IMG/VR virus record: IMGVR_UViG_3300031251_000038
Coordinates: 1 to 46,727 of that record
Origin: a virus
Reading direction: 5' to 3' (one strand)
DNA: 46,727 nucleotides
A program made the translations under genes and the position numbers. This document shows positions 13,635-22,686 of the stretch, piece after piece (position 1 is the stretch's first letter; each line of letters begins with the position of its first letter). The notes beneath the pieces are model-generated. The model was not told where the DNA came from, made no database searches, and saw only the letters and a program-made list of their open reading frames with translations.

Positions 13635-15094
13635 ACTTACCAGCTAATACAATTCAGATTATGCCTCAGTCGGGGCCGCAAACCGCGTTCCTAAGTTGCA
13701 GCGCGGATATTGCTATTTATGGCGGTTCCGCTGGCGGTGGTAAAAGTTACGGCTTATTACTTGAGCCTTTACGTCACATTAATAATAAGAACTTCGGCGG
13801 TGTTATCTTTCGGCGGACTCTCGCTGACGTTAAAAAGACTGGATCGCTTCTTGATACTTCAATGAATATTTATGGAGCGATTGGTGGTAAACTACGTTCC
13901 GATACTTTTTCATGGCGTTTTCCTAAAGGTGGTAAAGTAACCTTCGGCCACCTTGAACATGAAACTACTGTGCTTGATTGGCAGGGCGCTCAGATACCAT
14001 TCATAGGTTTTGATGAACTTACGCACTTTTCACGTAAGATGTTTTTCTATATGCTATCACGTAATCGTGCTGGCGACTGTCGCAACGTAAAGCCTTATAT
14101 TAGAGCAACTACTAACCCCGATGCTGATAGTTGGGTAAGAGAGCTTATTGAGTGGTGGATTGATCCAGATACAGGATTACCTATTAAAGAGCGCTCGGGT
14201 GCTATTAGATGGTTTGCTCGAATTAATGATGAATTAGTATGGGCCGATAGTAAGGCTGCACTACAATGGGATAACCCCGGCTGTGAACCTAAATCACTTA
14301 CATTTATTCCTGCTAGGCTAGAAGATAATGCAATACTTATGCAGTCTGATCCCGGCTACCGTGCTAATCTTATGGCTCTTGATAATGTCGAGCGCGCTAG
14401 ATTACTAGGTGGTAACTGGAATATCCGCCCTGCTGCTGGTCTATACTTTCAACGTCATTGGTGTGAGATTGTTGACGCTATTCCTGTAGGCACTAACTTT
14501 TGGCGTGCATGGGATTTGGCTGCTACCGCGAAAACCGATATGAACGATCCTGACTGGACGTGCGGCACAAAAATTGGTAAGTGCCCGGACGGTCGCTTTA
14601 TCGTTGCGCACCACACTCGCTTACGTGAAGGTTCTATGGGTGTAGAACGCGCAGTAAGAAATACAGCCATTGCTGACGGGGTAGCTTGTCGCATTCGTAT
14701 ACCACAAGACCCCGGCCAAGCAGGCAAAGCGCAAGTATCACAGTATGCAAAGTTATTAGAAGATTTTAACGTGAATTTTCAGCCAGCCGGAACTGATGGG
14801 AGTAAAGTAGTTCGCTTCGGTCCTTTCTCAGCACAGGCACAAGCCGGTAATGTTTTAGTATTGCGCGGTGACTGGAATGATGTATGGTCAACGCAGCTTG
14901 AAGCTTTTCCTGACGGCAAGCACGATGATGATGTAGACTCTACTAGCGAAGCGTATAATGCGCTTACTGCGAAAGATGATACAGGTATTATTGAGTTTTA
15001 TAAACGTCAGATTGATGAAGCAAAAGCTGCTAAGGAAACTAGTAAACCCTTAAACGGACCAGCTAGCGACAATCCTACGAAGTGGTCGTTTTAG
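13631..15094 (+). CDS. terL: Terminase large subunit
   Basis: 487 residues, normal for the family. Walker A GGSAGGGKS at 31-39, Walker B IPFIGFDEL at 122-130 with D128/E129, and a coupling-motif segment RATTNPDADSW near 158-168. The nuclease domain begins with RAWDLAAT near 291-298, whose Asp binds metal, and DDDVDSTSEAYN near 431-442 supplies further acidic ligands. The enzyme powers DNA packaging into the prohead and cuts the concatemer. The stop codon is part of TTTTAGTATAAG, a motif seen at other gene ends. Confidence 0.92.
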   Translation: MNLPANTIQIMPQSGPQTAFLSCSADIAIYGGSAGGGKSYGLLLEPLRHINNKNFGGVIFRRTLADVKKTGSLLDTSMNIYGAIGGKLRSDTFSWRFPKGGKVTFGHLEHETTVLDWQGAQIPFIGFDELTHFSRKMFFYMLSRNRAGDCRNVKPYIRATTNPDADSWVRELIEWWIDPDTGLPIKERSGAIRWFARINDELVWADSKAALQWDNPGCEPKSLTFIPARLEDNAILMQSDPGYRANLMALDNVERARLLGGNWNIRPAAGLYFQRHWCEIVDAIPVGTNFWRAWDLAATAKTDMNDPDWTCGTKIGKCPDGRFIVAHHTRLREGSMGVERAVRNTAIADGVACRIRIPQDPGQAGKAQVSQYAKLLEDFNVNFQPAGTDGSKVVRFGPFSAQAQAGNVLVLRGDWNDVWSTQLEAFPDGKHDDDVDSTSEAYNALTAKDDTGIIEFYKRQIDEAKAAKETSKPLNGPASDNPTKWSF

Positions 15095-15100
15095 TATAAG
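15089..15100 (+). promoter_or_regulatory. TTTTAGTATAAG motif at the terminase stop
   Basis: The TAG stop of the large terminase gene lies inside TTTTAGTATAAG. The same 12 bases occur at 6765 after the primase gene and at 1431, and the 11-base core occurs on the other strand at 1472-1462. TATAAG could serve as a -10 element for the gene starting at 15131, but no clear -35 is visible. It is reported as a recurring regulatory candidate. Confidence 0.35.
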
Positions 15101-15130
15101 ACTTCGTATTAATCTTCTTGGAGAACTAAA

Positions 15131-15889
15131 ATGGCTACTACGTATAAATTACAGGCTCCGGTTTCATTCCCTAGTGGACAGATTAACGGTATTAGCGGTA
15201 ATACCTATACACTTGCTACTGACCGTTCGATTTCTAGTGTTGACCAGCACGATGTTGCTGCTTTATTGGCTTCGGGATTCTGCTTCTTTAATACGTTTAC
15301 CGAAAAATTCCTTGTTACAGCGCCTATCGCTGCCGACCTTACTAGCGTCGTGTCGGCAGCTAACGCTAATACTACTACTACCATGACTATTGCGGCGCAG
15401 CCGGTTCATGCGCGCAAATTGCAGTATCGTATTGTTATTGGTACGACAACTACTACGGCGATCACTGCTGGTATTCTGACGGTTGTTGGTACTGATCAAG
15501 ATGGTAATGCGCAGACTGAGGTTGTTTCCCTTATTCAGAACGCCTCTGCTACTGTCAAGTCCGCTTATGCTTGGGCGAGCGTTACTACTGCTACTATTTC
15601 CGGTATGGTCGCCAGCGGCTCCGGCACAAGCAATACTGTGGGCATTGGTGTTTCTAATGACTTCGGTATTCCTACCGGCGCTGGCGGTTATGGCGGTATT
15701 GCAGACTTCGCGTTGCTGAAGGCTACTAAGATTACCGCCGTTCTCGGAACTAGCGTTGTAGCCGCTGACGATGTTGCTTCTACTGCGACCGTTGACACTA
15801 GCGCCCGTACAGTTGCGCCGACTACCGCGCCTAGCGCGACTGGCTTACTTAATTACGAGTTTACTGTGACGTATAGCCTTTCCCATTAA
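15131..15889 (+). CDS. Putative virion structural protein (252 aa)
   Basis: 252 residues, Thr/Ala/Ser/Val-rich and predicted mostly beta. It opens ATTYKLQAPVSFPSGQINGI and ends in a strand NYEFTVTYSLSH. The composition resembles phage head-decoration or fibre-associated proteins, but no family is recognised. GGAG precedes the ATG. It is followed by a strong Rho-independent terminator, so it may be highly expressed. Codon use is unusually GC-leaning relative to neighbouring genes. Confidence 0.55.
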   Translation: MATTYKLQAPVSFPSGQINGISGNTYTLATDRSISSVDQHDVAALLASGFCFFNTFTEKFLVTAPIAADLTSVVSAANANTTTTMTIAAQPVHARKLQYRIVIGTTTTTAITAGILTVVGTDQDGNAQTEVVSLIQNASATVKSAYAWASVTTATISGMVASGSGTSNTVGIGVSNDFGIPTGAGGYGGIADFALLKATKITAVLGTSVVAADDVASTATVDTSARTVAPTTAPSATGLLNYEFTVTYSLSH

Positions 15890-15902
15890 CCCCCGCCAAC
15901 TA

Positions 15903-15930
15903 GGGCCGGTATAACAGCCGGCCCTTTTTT
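15903..15930 (+). terminator. Rho-independent terminator
   Basis: GGGCCGG (15903-15909), loop TATAACAG, CCGGCCC (15918-15924), then TTTTTT. A textbook intrinsic terminator 13 bases after the stop of the structural gene. Confidence 0.85.
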
Positions 15931-15947
15931 CAGAACTGGATAGGAAT

Positions 15948-16238
15948 ATGGGAATGCACCAGATGTTACCGCCCGCTAAGGGCGCAACTACTAAAGTTAA
16001 CGGGCGAACGTATACTTGTGCGGCTGGCGCTTCAATTCTTGTTCCTGATTTTGACGGTCTTGCCTTGCAGGCTTCCGGCTGGATTTTAGTTGCTGACGGC
16101 GGCGCGGGCACTACAGCGCAGCGGCCTACTGCTGGTTTGTTTATTGGTTTACGTTATCATGACACTACATTAGGTAAAATTATTGTTTATGACGGCCTTA
16201 ATGCGTGGCGTGATACTAATAGTGGCGCTGCTGTTTAA
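15948..16238 (+). CDS. Hypothetical structural protein (96 aa)
   Basis: 96 residues. The C-terminal half has QRPTAGLFIGLRYHDTTLGK and NAWRDTNSGAAV, a pattern common in small phage virion-associated proteins (R-P-x5-G-x3-D-T-T, later W-R-D-x-x-G). The N-terminal half reads PDFDGLALQASGW. Assigned as structural by pattern and position; the exact role is unknown. It begins 18 bases after the terminator. Confidence 0.5.
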   Translation: MGMHQMLPPAKGATTKVNGRTYTCAAGASILVPDFDGLALQASGWILVADGGAGTTAQRPTAGLFIGLRYHDTTLGKIIVYDGLNAWRDTNSGAAV

Positions 16239-16253
16239 TTGACTGGATAAGAA

Positions 16254-16655
16254 ATGGCCGATAACACAACACTTAATACTGGCGTCGGTGGCGACCTAAT
16301 TCGTGACGTTAACCGTGCTGGTGTTAAGACTCAAGTTGTAATAGTCGATCTTGGCGGACAAGGTGGACCAGAAAACTTACTTACTGGTCAATTACCGGGT
16401 TCTGTTGCAATCGCTACTGCACAGGTAGCTGTAGCGGTAACAGCTACATTAATTATTACTACGCGAACGGGACGTATTGCGGTAACGCTTTATAATCAGG
16501 GAACACAGACAGTTTACATTGGTATAACTGGTGTGACAACTGGAACAGGGCTTGCGCTTACTGCTGGTGCGTCAATAACAATTAATACGCAAGCAGCTAT
16601 TTATGGTATTTCAGCAAGTGGCACGCAAACAGTTGCCTTCTTGGAGACGTACTAA
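16254..16655 (+). CDS. Hypothetical structural protein (133 aa)
   Basis: 133 residues, rich in Thr, Val, Gly and Ala, with strands TATLIITTRTGRIAVTLYNQ and TVYIGITGVTTGTGLAL and a C-terminal TQTVAFLETY. The pattern resembles small beta-barrel proteins found beside phage capsid or fibre genes. It shares one base (TAATG) with the next gene. Function is inferred from composition and context only. Confidence 0.5.
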   Translation: MADNTTLNTGVGGDLIRDVNRAGVKTQVVIVDLGGQGGPENLLTGQLPGSVAIATAQVAVAVTATLIITTRTGRIAVTLYNQGTQTVYIGITGVTTGTGLALTAGASITINTQAAIYGISASGTQTVAFLETY

Positions 16656-17062
16656 TGCATAAAAGACTATTACTTGCTTTCGCGATTAGTTGTGCGACTT
16701 TGCCGGTGTTGTCTGATGAATTGCGTCCACCTGCGCTAGTTACTACCGCGCCCACGATCGGAACGTGCGCGGGAACTACAACTAACGGTACAATTACAGC
16801 TAGTAATGGTCCGGCTTCATTCGATATTACAATCGGAACAGGGACAATTACTAACTCATGCTCGGTAGTTTTGCCAGCTACAGCAAAGTGGTGGAACTGC
16901 ACGGCTACAAATCAAGCTGCACCCACGGCTACTGTATATATTACTAAGCAAAGTGTGTGGTCGGCAACAGGCGCTACTTTCGTGAATTATACAGATGTAG
17001 GCGCGAGTACATCACCTTGGCTTGCAAGTCAGGTGCTATCAGTTTCCTGTTTTCCTCATTAA
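16655..17062 (+). CDS. Putative secreted protein with signal peptide (135 aa)
   Basis: 135 residues. The N-terminus HKRLLLAFAISCATLPVLSD has the basic, hydrophobic and polar parts of a Sec signal peptide, with likely cleavage near residue 20. The mature part is Thr-rich with cysteines spaced to allow disulphides (GTCAG, NSCSV, NCTAT, VSCFP). A periplasmic or virion-external location would fit. Signal peptides are uncommon on phage virion proteins, and two more occur at 42172 and 44128. No family recognised. Confidence 0.55.
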   Translation: MHKRLLLAFAISCATLPVLSDELRPPALVTTAPTIGTCAGTTTNGTITASNGPASFDITIGTGTITNSCSVVLPATAKWWNCTATNQAAPTATVYITKQSVWSATGATFVNYTDVGASTSPWLASQVLSVSCFPH

Positions 17063-17142
17063 GTTTTAGTCGCATAAATTGTATCTTGTAAAAGACGCTG
17101 CATCGTGTAATTCTACCTATATTACTAAATTAGGAGATTAAA

Positions 17143-17607
17143 ATGGCTAAATATATGGTTGTCGGTAATCAGGCTACCGTTTCTTCGTCTTATAAGTCTG
17201 CTGCGGTCGTTACTGCGGGTGCTACTGCGATGCGCCGTGGTAAGGTTGCGGAAATGATTTTAGGCGCGTCGGCTAACCCGAATGCGACGGATACTTATTT
17301 GCAGTTTGACTTGTCGCGCCAGACTGCTATTGGTACTGCTACTTCCTTCACACCTAATCCAGTCGATCCGGCGGATACGGCGTGTACAGCGCTTGGTTCT
17401 GTTAATGCGACTGTTGAAGGCACTATTACTGCTAACTCTAGCTTGTTTAACGATGGCATGAACCAACGTGGAACATTGCGCTGGCAGGAACAGGACGAAA
17501 GCAAGATGCTAATTTATCCGGCTACTGCTTCGGTTGGCTTTGCGCTTCGCGTGCAGTCGTCTACTTATACAGGCTCGGTTACAGCGCAGATTGGTTTCCT
17601 CGAATAA
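17143..17607 (+). CDS. Hypothetical structural protein (154 aa)
   Basis: 154 residues, start ATG after TAGGAG. It contains a YLQFDLSRQTAIGTATSFTP segment, a GTITANSSLFNDGMNQRGTL segment and an ESKMLIYPATASVGFALRVQ strand ending SVTAQIGFLE. Phage proteins with this shape are usually virion-associated, but I cannot name the family with certainty. An 80-base gap before it has no obvious gene and could hold a promoter. Confidence 0.5.
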   Translation: MAKYMVVGNQATVSSSYKSAAVVTAGATAMRRGKVAEMILGASANPNATDTYLQFDLSRQTAIGTATSFTPNPVDPADTACTALGSVNATVEGTITANSSLFNDGMNQRGTLRWQEQDESKMLIYPATASVGFALRVQSSTYTGSVTAQIGFLE

Positions 17608-17617
17608 GAGTAGCATC

Positions 17618-17959
17618 ATGAAAACGGTTCAATTTGAAATTGGTGGTATCGCTACGACGGATAACGTGCTATCAATTTCTTATTCCGCAAAGCGCGGTGG
17701 GAAGACTTCAGCTTCCCACCAAGTATACCCTAATCAAACACTTGAGGATATTACTCAAGGTTTGGTTTTTGCTATTAATACGCATTGGTGTAAACCACTA
17801 TTTGATGCACGCAAGACTGGTGAAACTACTCTTATGGTTATTTGTTCCGATGGAGCGGATGACGTTAGTTTTAGTTGGCAATGCGAGCATATTAACGGCC
17901 CTAATCACTTGTATCTGGCCGACGGTGGCGACTTAACTGTGGGTATCAAAGAGGATTAG
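17618..17959 (+). CDS. Hypothetical structural protein (113 aa)
   Basis: 113 residues from the ATG at 17618. A longer frame to 17534 would overlap the upstream gene by 74 bases. It reads as a small beta-sandwich: KTVQFEIGGIATTDNVLSIS, later TTLMVICSDGADDVSFSWQC. It opens like small adaptors that accompany fibre modules, but no family is recognised. Confidence 0.5.
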   Translation: MKTVQFEIGGIATTDNVLSISYSAKRGGKTSASHQVYPNQTLEDITQGLVFAINTHWCKPLFDARKTGETTLMVICSDGADDVSFSWQCEHINGPNHLYLADGGDLTVGIKED

Positions 17960-17964
17960 CGTAA

Positions 17965-18237
17965 ATGGGTTATTTGATTAAAACCGACCCTGATCCGTGG
18001 CGTTCAAAGGGGCAAGTAAGCGTAGTTGAGAATGACACAATTACTTGCTCACATTGTAATAGGCTTGTTAAACTTGTACTAGGTGACGTTGCACCTGGAC
18101 GGGAAGCCTTCGAGCAAAATGCTAAAGACGTTGCTTGGTGTAGAAACTGTAATGGTTTTATTTGTAATCCTTGCCGTAAATTTTCCTGCGATCCGGTTGA
18201 AGAAAAACTAGGCCGATGGGAAAAACAAAATAGATAA
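17965..18237 (+). CDS. Zinc-ribbon-like protein (90 aa)
   Basis: 90 residues with a CSHCNR pair near residue 27 and a second cluster WCRNCNGFICNPCRKFSC near 60-77. Two or three C-x2-C pairs would bind one or two zinc ions. Such ribbons are unusual inside a virion gene cluster. It might be a structural metal-stabilised protein or a regulator. An alternating hydrophobic N-terminus (GYLIKTDPDPW) precedes the ribbon. Zinc binding is inferred from the Cys pattern. Confidence 0.55.
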   Translation: MGYLIKTDPDPWRSKGQVSVVENDTITCSHCNRLVKLVLGDVAPGREAFEQNAKDVAWCRNCNGFICNPCRKFSCDPVEEKLGRWEKQNR

Positions 18238-18258
18238 TTTATAATAGGTGAAATATAA

Positions 18259-18732
18259 ATGACAATTGTTTCATCTATTGTCTCTCAGCAATCACAACAA
18301 AAAGATGGTCGTATTTGGGTATTTGAAACCCATACAGATCAGCTTGGAGTTAGTTACTTTGTTATATGGCTTTGCCCGGTTGGAACTAGTGTTACCAGTT
18401 TACTTACAATACATGCAAATAATATTTGGAATAATTTAGTTATTAATGAGATTGCAAATAATCTTAAGCAAGTATCTACGTTAGGACTAAACGCTGTAGT
18501 TACATTTAATTATTCAACTGTTGCCGCTAATATTGCAGCGCTGCGTGCAGCTTATCTTACAGCAACACAAGATCAAGTTATTTTTACTGGAGAATATCTC
18601 AATAGTTTATCAAGCGCACAGCTTCAATCAGCATTTGGACTTACAGCCGGGCAAGTTACAACCTTACAAACTACGAAACTTCAACCCGCCGCAACAATAG
18701 CCGCTTCTATTCGCGCGTCGCAGGGAGCATAA
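18259..18732 (+). CDS. Hypothetical structural protein (157 aa)
   Basis: 157 residues. It begins MTIVSSIVSQQSQQKDGRIW, then a strand YFVIWLCPVG, and continues with helices (IANNLKQVSTLGLNAVVTFN, FGLTAGQVTTLQ). Similar proteins are found near fibre and tail genes of phages with large adhesins, but no role is proven. It precedes the 665-residue adhesin-like gene by 3 bases. Confidence 0.5.
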   Translation: MTIVSSIVSQQSQQKDGRIWVFETHTDQLGVSYFVIWLCPVGTSVTSLLTIHANNIWNNLVINEIANNLKQVSTLGLNAVVTFNYSTVAANIAALRAAYLTATQDQVIFTGEYLNSLSSAQLQSAFGLTAGQVTTLQTTKLQPAATIAASIRASQGA

Positions 18733-18735
18733 ACT

Positions 18736-20733
18736 ATGGCTGCGGTTAATTATGATAATATATGGTATGCTAATTACGGTAATGGTACATCTACGGGATA
18801 CTGGAGTGTTTCTAAATGGACGAATAATAGTGGCAGTGGTATGTCTGCATCAGTGGGGCAGCTAGTTAGACAGACTGGCATATCTACTACGGCGACGGTT
18901 ACAAGCGGCGCGGGTGCTCTAGTTACATGGAAAAATAATGCAGGAAGCGCACTTGTTCATAATTTGACATCTGGTGATGCAGTTGTTTTTACTTCTGTAG
19001 GCGCAACAGGTATAACGTCCGGGCAAGTTTACTATGTAATAGCTAGTGGTCTAACTACGACTGCGTTTGAGTTTTCGGCTACTTATAATGGCACCGCGTT
19101 CACAACTAGCGGTTCCGGCACGATAACCGCTACAGCGATACATCAAGGAAACGAGCGTGTTTATGTTTGCACGCAAGCCGGAACCGGCGCGACTAGTCTT
19201 GAGCCGATTTGGACTTTCACACGTGGAGCAATTCAACCGACTGATGGCACAATAAAGTGGCAAGAATGCACAGGTCAGCCGTCGGTGAATGGTGATAGTG
19301 TTAATACATTAACGTGGACTAATGTTAAGCAGTTATGGCCCTTATTGGGCACTATTATACAAAACGTAGCTGGAACCTACTACTTCATTTGCACGGCTAG
19401 CGCCAGCATCGCGACCAGCGGAACTGAGCCGTCTTGGACTTTAACGGCTGGTGCGACTACTGTTGACGGTGGTATTACATGGACGTGCTTAGGCTCAATT
19501 AGCACGCTAGCCTATGGCGCGTGGGCAGCGCCACACGCACGATGGATGGGTGCCGCCGCTACTAATTGGGGGCAGGCCGGTAATACCATCTTTATCGCAG
19601 ATAATCACGCCGAAGTAGGTAATAGTGGAAGTGTAATGTTCTTTGCTATGGGTTCAGCGTCTCTACCTTGCTATGTTTATAGTATTGACCATACTGCTAG
19701 TGTTCCACCTACGTTATCGAGCATAAAAGCTGGCGCTTCTATTACTGCCGGCCATGCATTGAACGCTAGTGTAACGGGATATACCTATTTCTATGGTTTA
19801 TCGGTTGTTACTACCGGCACCCTTCAAATAAGCAGTGGATCAACTATAGTAGATACTTGCACATTTTCTGTGAACTATATGTTTATGTCGGGTGGAAGCG
19901 CTAAACAAATCAATACTGTCATTAGTTGTACTTCTGTATCATATGTTTTTTCTTGTGGTGCGGCCAGTAATTTACTTTGTGAGGGGGGACCAGCATCACC
20001 ATTTTCTGGCACTATTCCGACTGCACTAGTTAATGTTTCATCAACTGGCGCTAATTACTTTTTTGAGGGGCTTGATTTGTCGTCCTTCGGATCGGGATAC
20101 ACACTAGTCGTCGCGGCAACTAGCGGATCGGGATATGTGCAGTTCAAAAACTGTAAGCTAGGAGCGGCAGTTACACCTGTCTCAGGTCTTTCAGATAACG
20201 AAATAACTGTGGACTTAATTAACTGTGACTCCGCTGGAACCAACTATCATCAGCAAAGATATATGTATTCAGGATCGCTTGTCCAAAATACAAGCGTAGT
20301 TAGAACCGGCGGCGCAACTGATGGTACTACTCCTATTAGTTGGCAAATTGTTACTACGTCTAATAGTTCTTTTATAAATCCATTTAAATGTTTTCCTATT
20401 GCTATTTGGAATACAGTTACAGGTTCAACCGTAAACGTAACAATATTTGGTATATGGGGCGGCGGTAGTGTTCCAAATAAAAACCAGATATGGATTGAGA
20501 TTGATTATCTCGGTTCGGCTGCTTCACCTCTATCAACTGTAGTAACACAGTTGGCAAATCCATTACTACTTACAGCACAGGCAACCGATACGTCATCATG
20601 GGGTGGATCGACTACGCCATTTGCGATGACTATTGCACTTACACCACAGATGCTAGGATTAATTAATATTACAGTAATGGCAGCAGCACCAAGCACAACT
20701 TTCTATATTGATCCTCAAGTTTATTTACATTAA
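18736..20733 (+). CDS. Large fibre/adhesin-like structural protein (665 aa), probable beta-helix
   Basis: 665 residues, Ser/Thr/Gly-rich. Residues about 50-135 contain a module ending GQVYYVIASGLTTTAFEFSA, a pattern recurring in phage fibre proteins. Two carbohydrate-binding-like repeats follow, centred on SLEPIWTFTRGAIQPTDGTI and GTEPSWTLTAGATTVDGGIT. From about 290 to 520 the sequence has the short-strand rhythm of a right-handed beta-helix, and the last 100 residues look like a beta-sandwich cap. A virion fibre or capsid-attached adhesin is likely. Its position between terminase and portal, rather than with the tail genes, is notable. Confidence 0.6.
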   Translation: MAAVNYDNIWYANYGNGTSTGYWSVSKWTNNSGSGMSASVGQLVRQTGISTTATVTSGAGALVTWKNNAGSALVHNLTSGDAVVFTSVGATGITSGQVYYVIASGLTTTAFEFSATYNGTAFTTSGSGTITATAIHQGNERVYVCTQAGTGATSLEPIWTFTRGAIQPTDGTIKWQECTGQPSVNGDSVNTLTWTNVKQLWPLLGTIIQNVAGTYYFICTASASIATSGTEPSWTLTAGATTVDGGITWTCLGSISTLAYGAWAAPHARWMGAAATNWGQAGNTIFIADNHAEVGNSGSVMFFAMGSASLPCYVYSIDHTASVPPTLSSIKAGASITAGHALNASVTGYTYFYGLSVVTTGTLQISSGSTIVDTCTFSVNYMFMSGGSAKQINTVISCTSVSYVFSCGAASNLLCEGGPASPFSGTIPTALVNVSSTGANYFFEGLDLSSFGSGYTLVVAATSGSGYVQFKNCKLGAAVTPVSGLSDNEITVDLINCDSAGTNYHQQRYMYSGSLVQNTSVVRTGGATDGTTPISWQIVTTSNSSFINPFKCFPIAIWNTVTGSTVNVTIFGIWGGGSVPNKNQIWIEIDYLGSAASPLSTVVTQLANPLLLTAQATDTSSWGGSTTPFAMTIALTPQMLGLINITVMAAAPSTTFYIDPQVYLH

Positions 20734-20736
20734 CAC

Positions 20737-22671
20737 ATGACAAGCTTTATCCTTACAGGAAGAACACCTATTTACGTAGTCGCGGTCGCGGCTAACGATC
20801 AAATTCTTGCGGCTCCTATTTATTTTGTTCAAGCAACCTCTACACCGATACCCTTCACATGGGTTCAAAGTGACTTTGAACCGCAAGCGCGGCCTCGTTA
20901 CGTACTACCTATTCGGCAACTACAAGACTTTAGTTTTGCCGTACAGCCTTTAGGTAATGTTCCGTCAGTATTTATCCCCGATGGGCGTGGTTACTATTTT
21001 GATAATTTGCCACTACCTAAAAGACAAACATATTTAACGATTGACTCGCCACTAACTAAACAGATAGCGATAACAGCACAACCTTACTGGGCTGATGAGC
21101 GTCCTAATGCTATATTAACAAGGAAATTAAGTGTTGACTTTACATCAGCACCGATAACGTATGCTATTTCTATACCACTTATAAATAATGAATGGTTTAG
21201 TAGACTATTACCGTATAGAATTGATAAGTCGATAGGCTTTGAATATGCACCGCGCGGCAATACGCCGTCGCCATTTGTGCCTGTCGGCTGGTCGGAATAT
21301 CCGCCCAATCCGCGATGGTTAGGACCGAACCACGGAATTACGCTTGAATACCAGCCGCTAGGTAATACGCCCACAACATTTGTGGGTATGGAGTGGAGTA
21401 GGGTATTTGATCAAACTCAAAAACCTAAAACATCATGGAGAGAAGTATCATTTTTAACGATACCTCAGTTGCCTACTGTATTTATAAGTATGCAATGGAA
21501 GCAATCATTTGATGAAGTAAAACCACCTAAATATCAAAACTGGCCTACATGGGACGCACCATTATTTCCGCTAATTCCCGGCGCTGCAACGTCCGCTGTT
21601 CCTTGGGGCTTGTCTGAGCATTGGCAAACGCAGAAGCCTAAGAAGTCTTGGCAAGAGTATGCCTTTAGCGTTATGCGGCAAGTTCCTACGCAGTTTATAT
21701 CAAATAACTGGCAACAGGCATTTGAGCAAACATTACCGTTAAAAAGGCAAGCCTTACTTACTATTGACAATCCACAATCGCCCACAGTTATTATAAATAA
21801 GCCTTGGGGATTGGATGAATTTAGTCGTCTACAGTATAAAACTATTAATACTACAACATACATAGATTTACCGTTAACACCTGCAACGGTTATTCGCTAC
21901 AGTTGGGATGCACAATTTAATCAACCTAATAAAGTAATTCGTAACATTAAGGAAGATAATACGTTATTAGCGAAAGCGGCTGCTACAGTTTATATGGAGT
22001 GGAGCAACGCTTTTAATAATATTATTACAAAAAGTCGTAAATATCCTAGTGATAATATACAGGCGTTACGGCAACCCGTTGCGCTGCCTAATACACAGCC
22101 ATTTGGTTTCGCTGATTTTGAGCAATCATGGTTACAGCGCAAAGCCCCCTTACGTCTCGCGCCCGAAGCGTTTACATTCTTTTCCTATTCCTTCTTTTCG
22201 CCGCTTGTGTTATTGCAGCTACTCGCGTCTGTTAGGCCAAATCCTGTAATAATGCGTGCGTCAACTACAAACTATTCGATAGTATTAAAAGGAACGCGCG
22301 GAATGGTCGTTGCTAATCAAACACAAACGGTTAGTGCTGGCGATGTATTTTCGTTGCAGTTTCCAATTCTTAATACTAATGGGACACCTGCGGTTTATAC
22401 GTCGCCTGTTGCTGAGTTTTCGTTATCATTCGATGCCTACCCGCTTAATGGTGCTACACCATTACTACTTAAAAGTTCTAGCGGTAGTAGTGCGACACTT
22501 AATCAGCAAATTATTAATGGTGCATTAACTTGGGTATTTACTGTTAACTTTACGCGCGCAGATACACTTTATATAACTTCAGGTAAACATTATTTTGAGG
22601 TTTATGTTATAGGTGATGAAACTGTAGCTACGGGTATATTAACTATTAATCCCACTATTACACGTCCATAA
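20737..22671 (+). CDS. Trp-motif repeat protein with C-terminal beta-sandwich domain (644 aa)
   Basis: 644 residues. Residues about 45-500 are a series of roughly ten diverged repeats of about 40-55 residues, each with P-x-x-F-[IV]-x3-W-x3-F-[DEN]-x4-K. Examples are PTTFVGMEWSRVFDQTQKPK, PTVFISMQWKQSFDEVKPPK and PTQFISNNWQQAFEQTLPLK. The last 120 residues form a beta domain (TQTVSAGDVFSLQFPILNTN to YITSGKHYFEVYVIGDE) resembling N-terminal domains of some phage baseplate or fibre proteins. The repeat family is unfamiliar to me. Position next to the adhesin-like gene suggests a virion surface or neck-fibre protein. Confidence 0.55.
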   Translation: MTSFILTGRTPIYVVAVAANDQILAAPIYFVQATSTPIPFTWVQSDFEPQARPRYVLPIRQLQDFSFAVQPLGNVPSVFIPDGRGYYFDNLPLPKRQTYLTIDSPLTKQIAITAQPYWADERPNAILTRKLSVDFTSAPITYAISIPLINNEWFSRLLPYRIDKSIGFEYAPRGNTPSPFVPVGWSEYPPNPRWLGPNHGITLEYQPLGNTPTTFVGMEWSRVFDQTQKPKTSWREVSFLTIPQLPTVFISMQWKQSFDEVKPPKYQNWPTWDAPLFPLIPGAATSAVPWGLSEHWQTQKPKKSWQEYAFSVMRQVPTQFISNNWQQAFEQTLPLKRQALLTIDNPQSPTVIINKPWGLDEFSRLQYKTINTTTYIDLPLTPATVIRYSWDAQFNQPNKVIRNIKEDNTLLAKAAATVYMEWSNAFNNIITKSRKYPSDNIQALRQPVALPNTQPFGFADFEQSWLQRKAPLRLAPEAFTFFSYSFFSPLVLLQLLASVRPNPVIMRASTTNYSIVLKGTRGMVVANQTQTVSAGDVFSLQFPILNTNGTPAVYTSPVAEFSLSFDAYPLNGATPLLLKSSSGSSATLNQQIINGALTWVFTVNFTRADTLYITSGKHYFEVYVIGDETVATGILTINPTITRP

Positions 22672-22686
22672 TAAAGGTATAATTAA

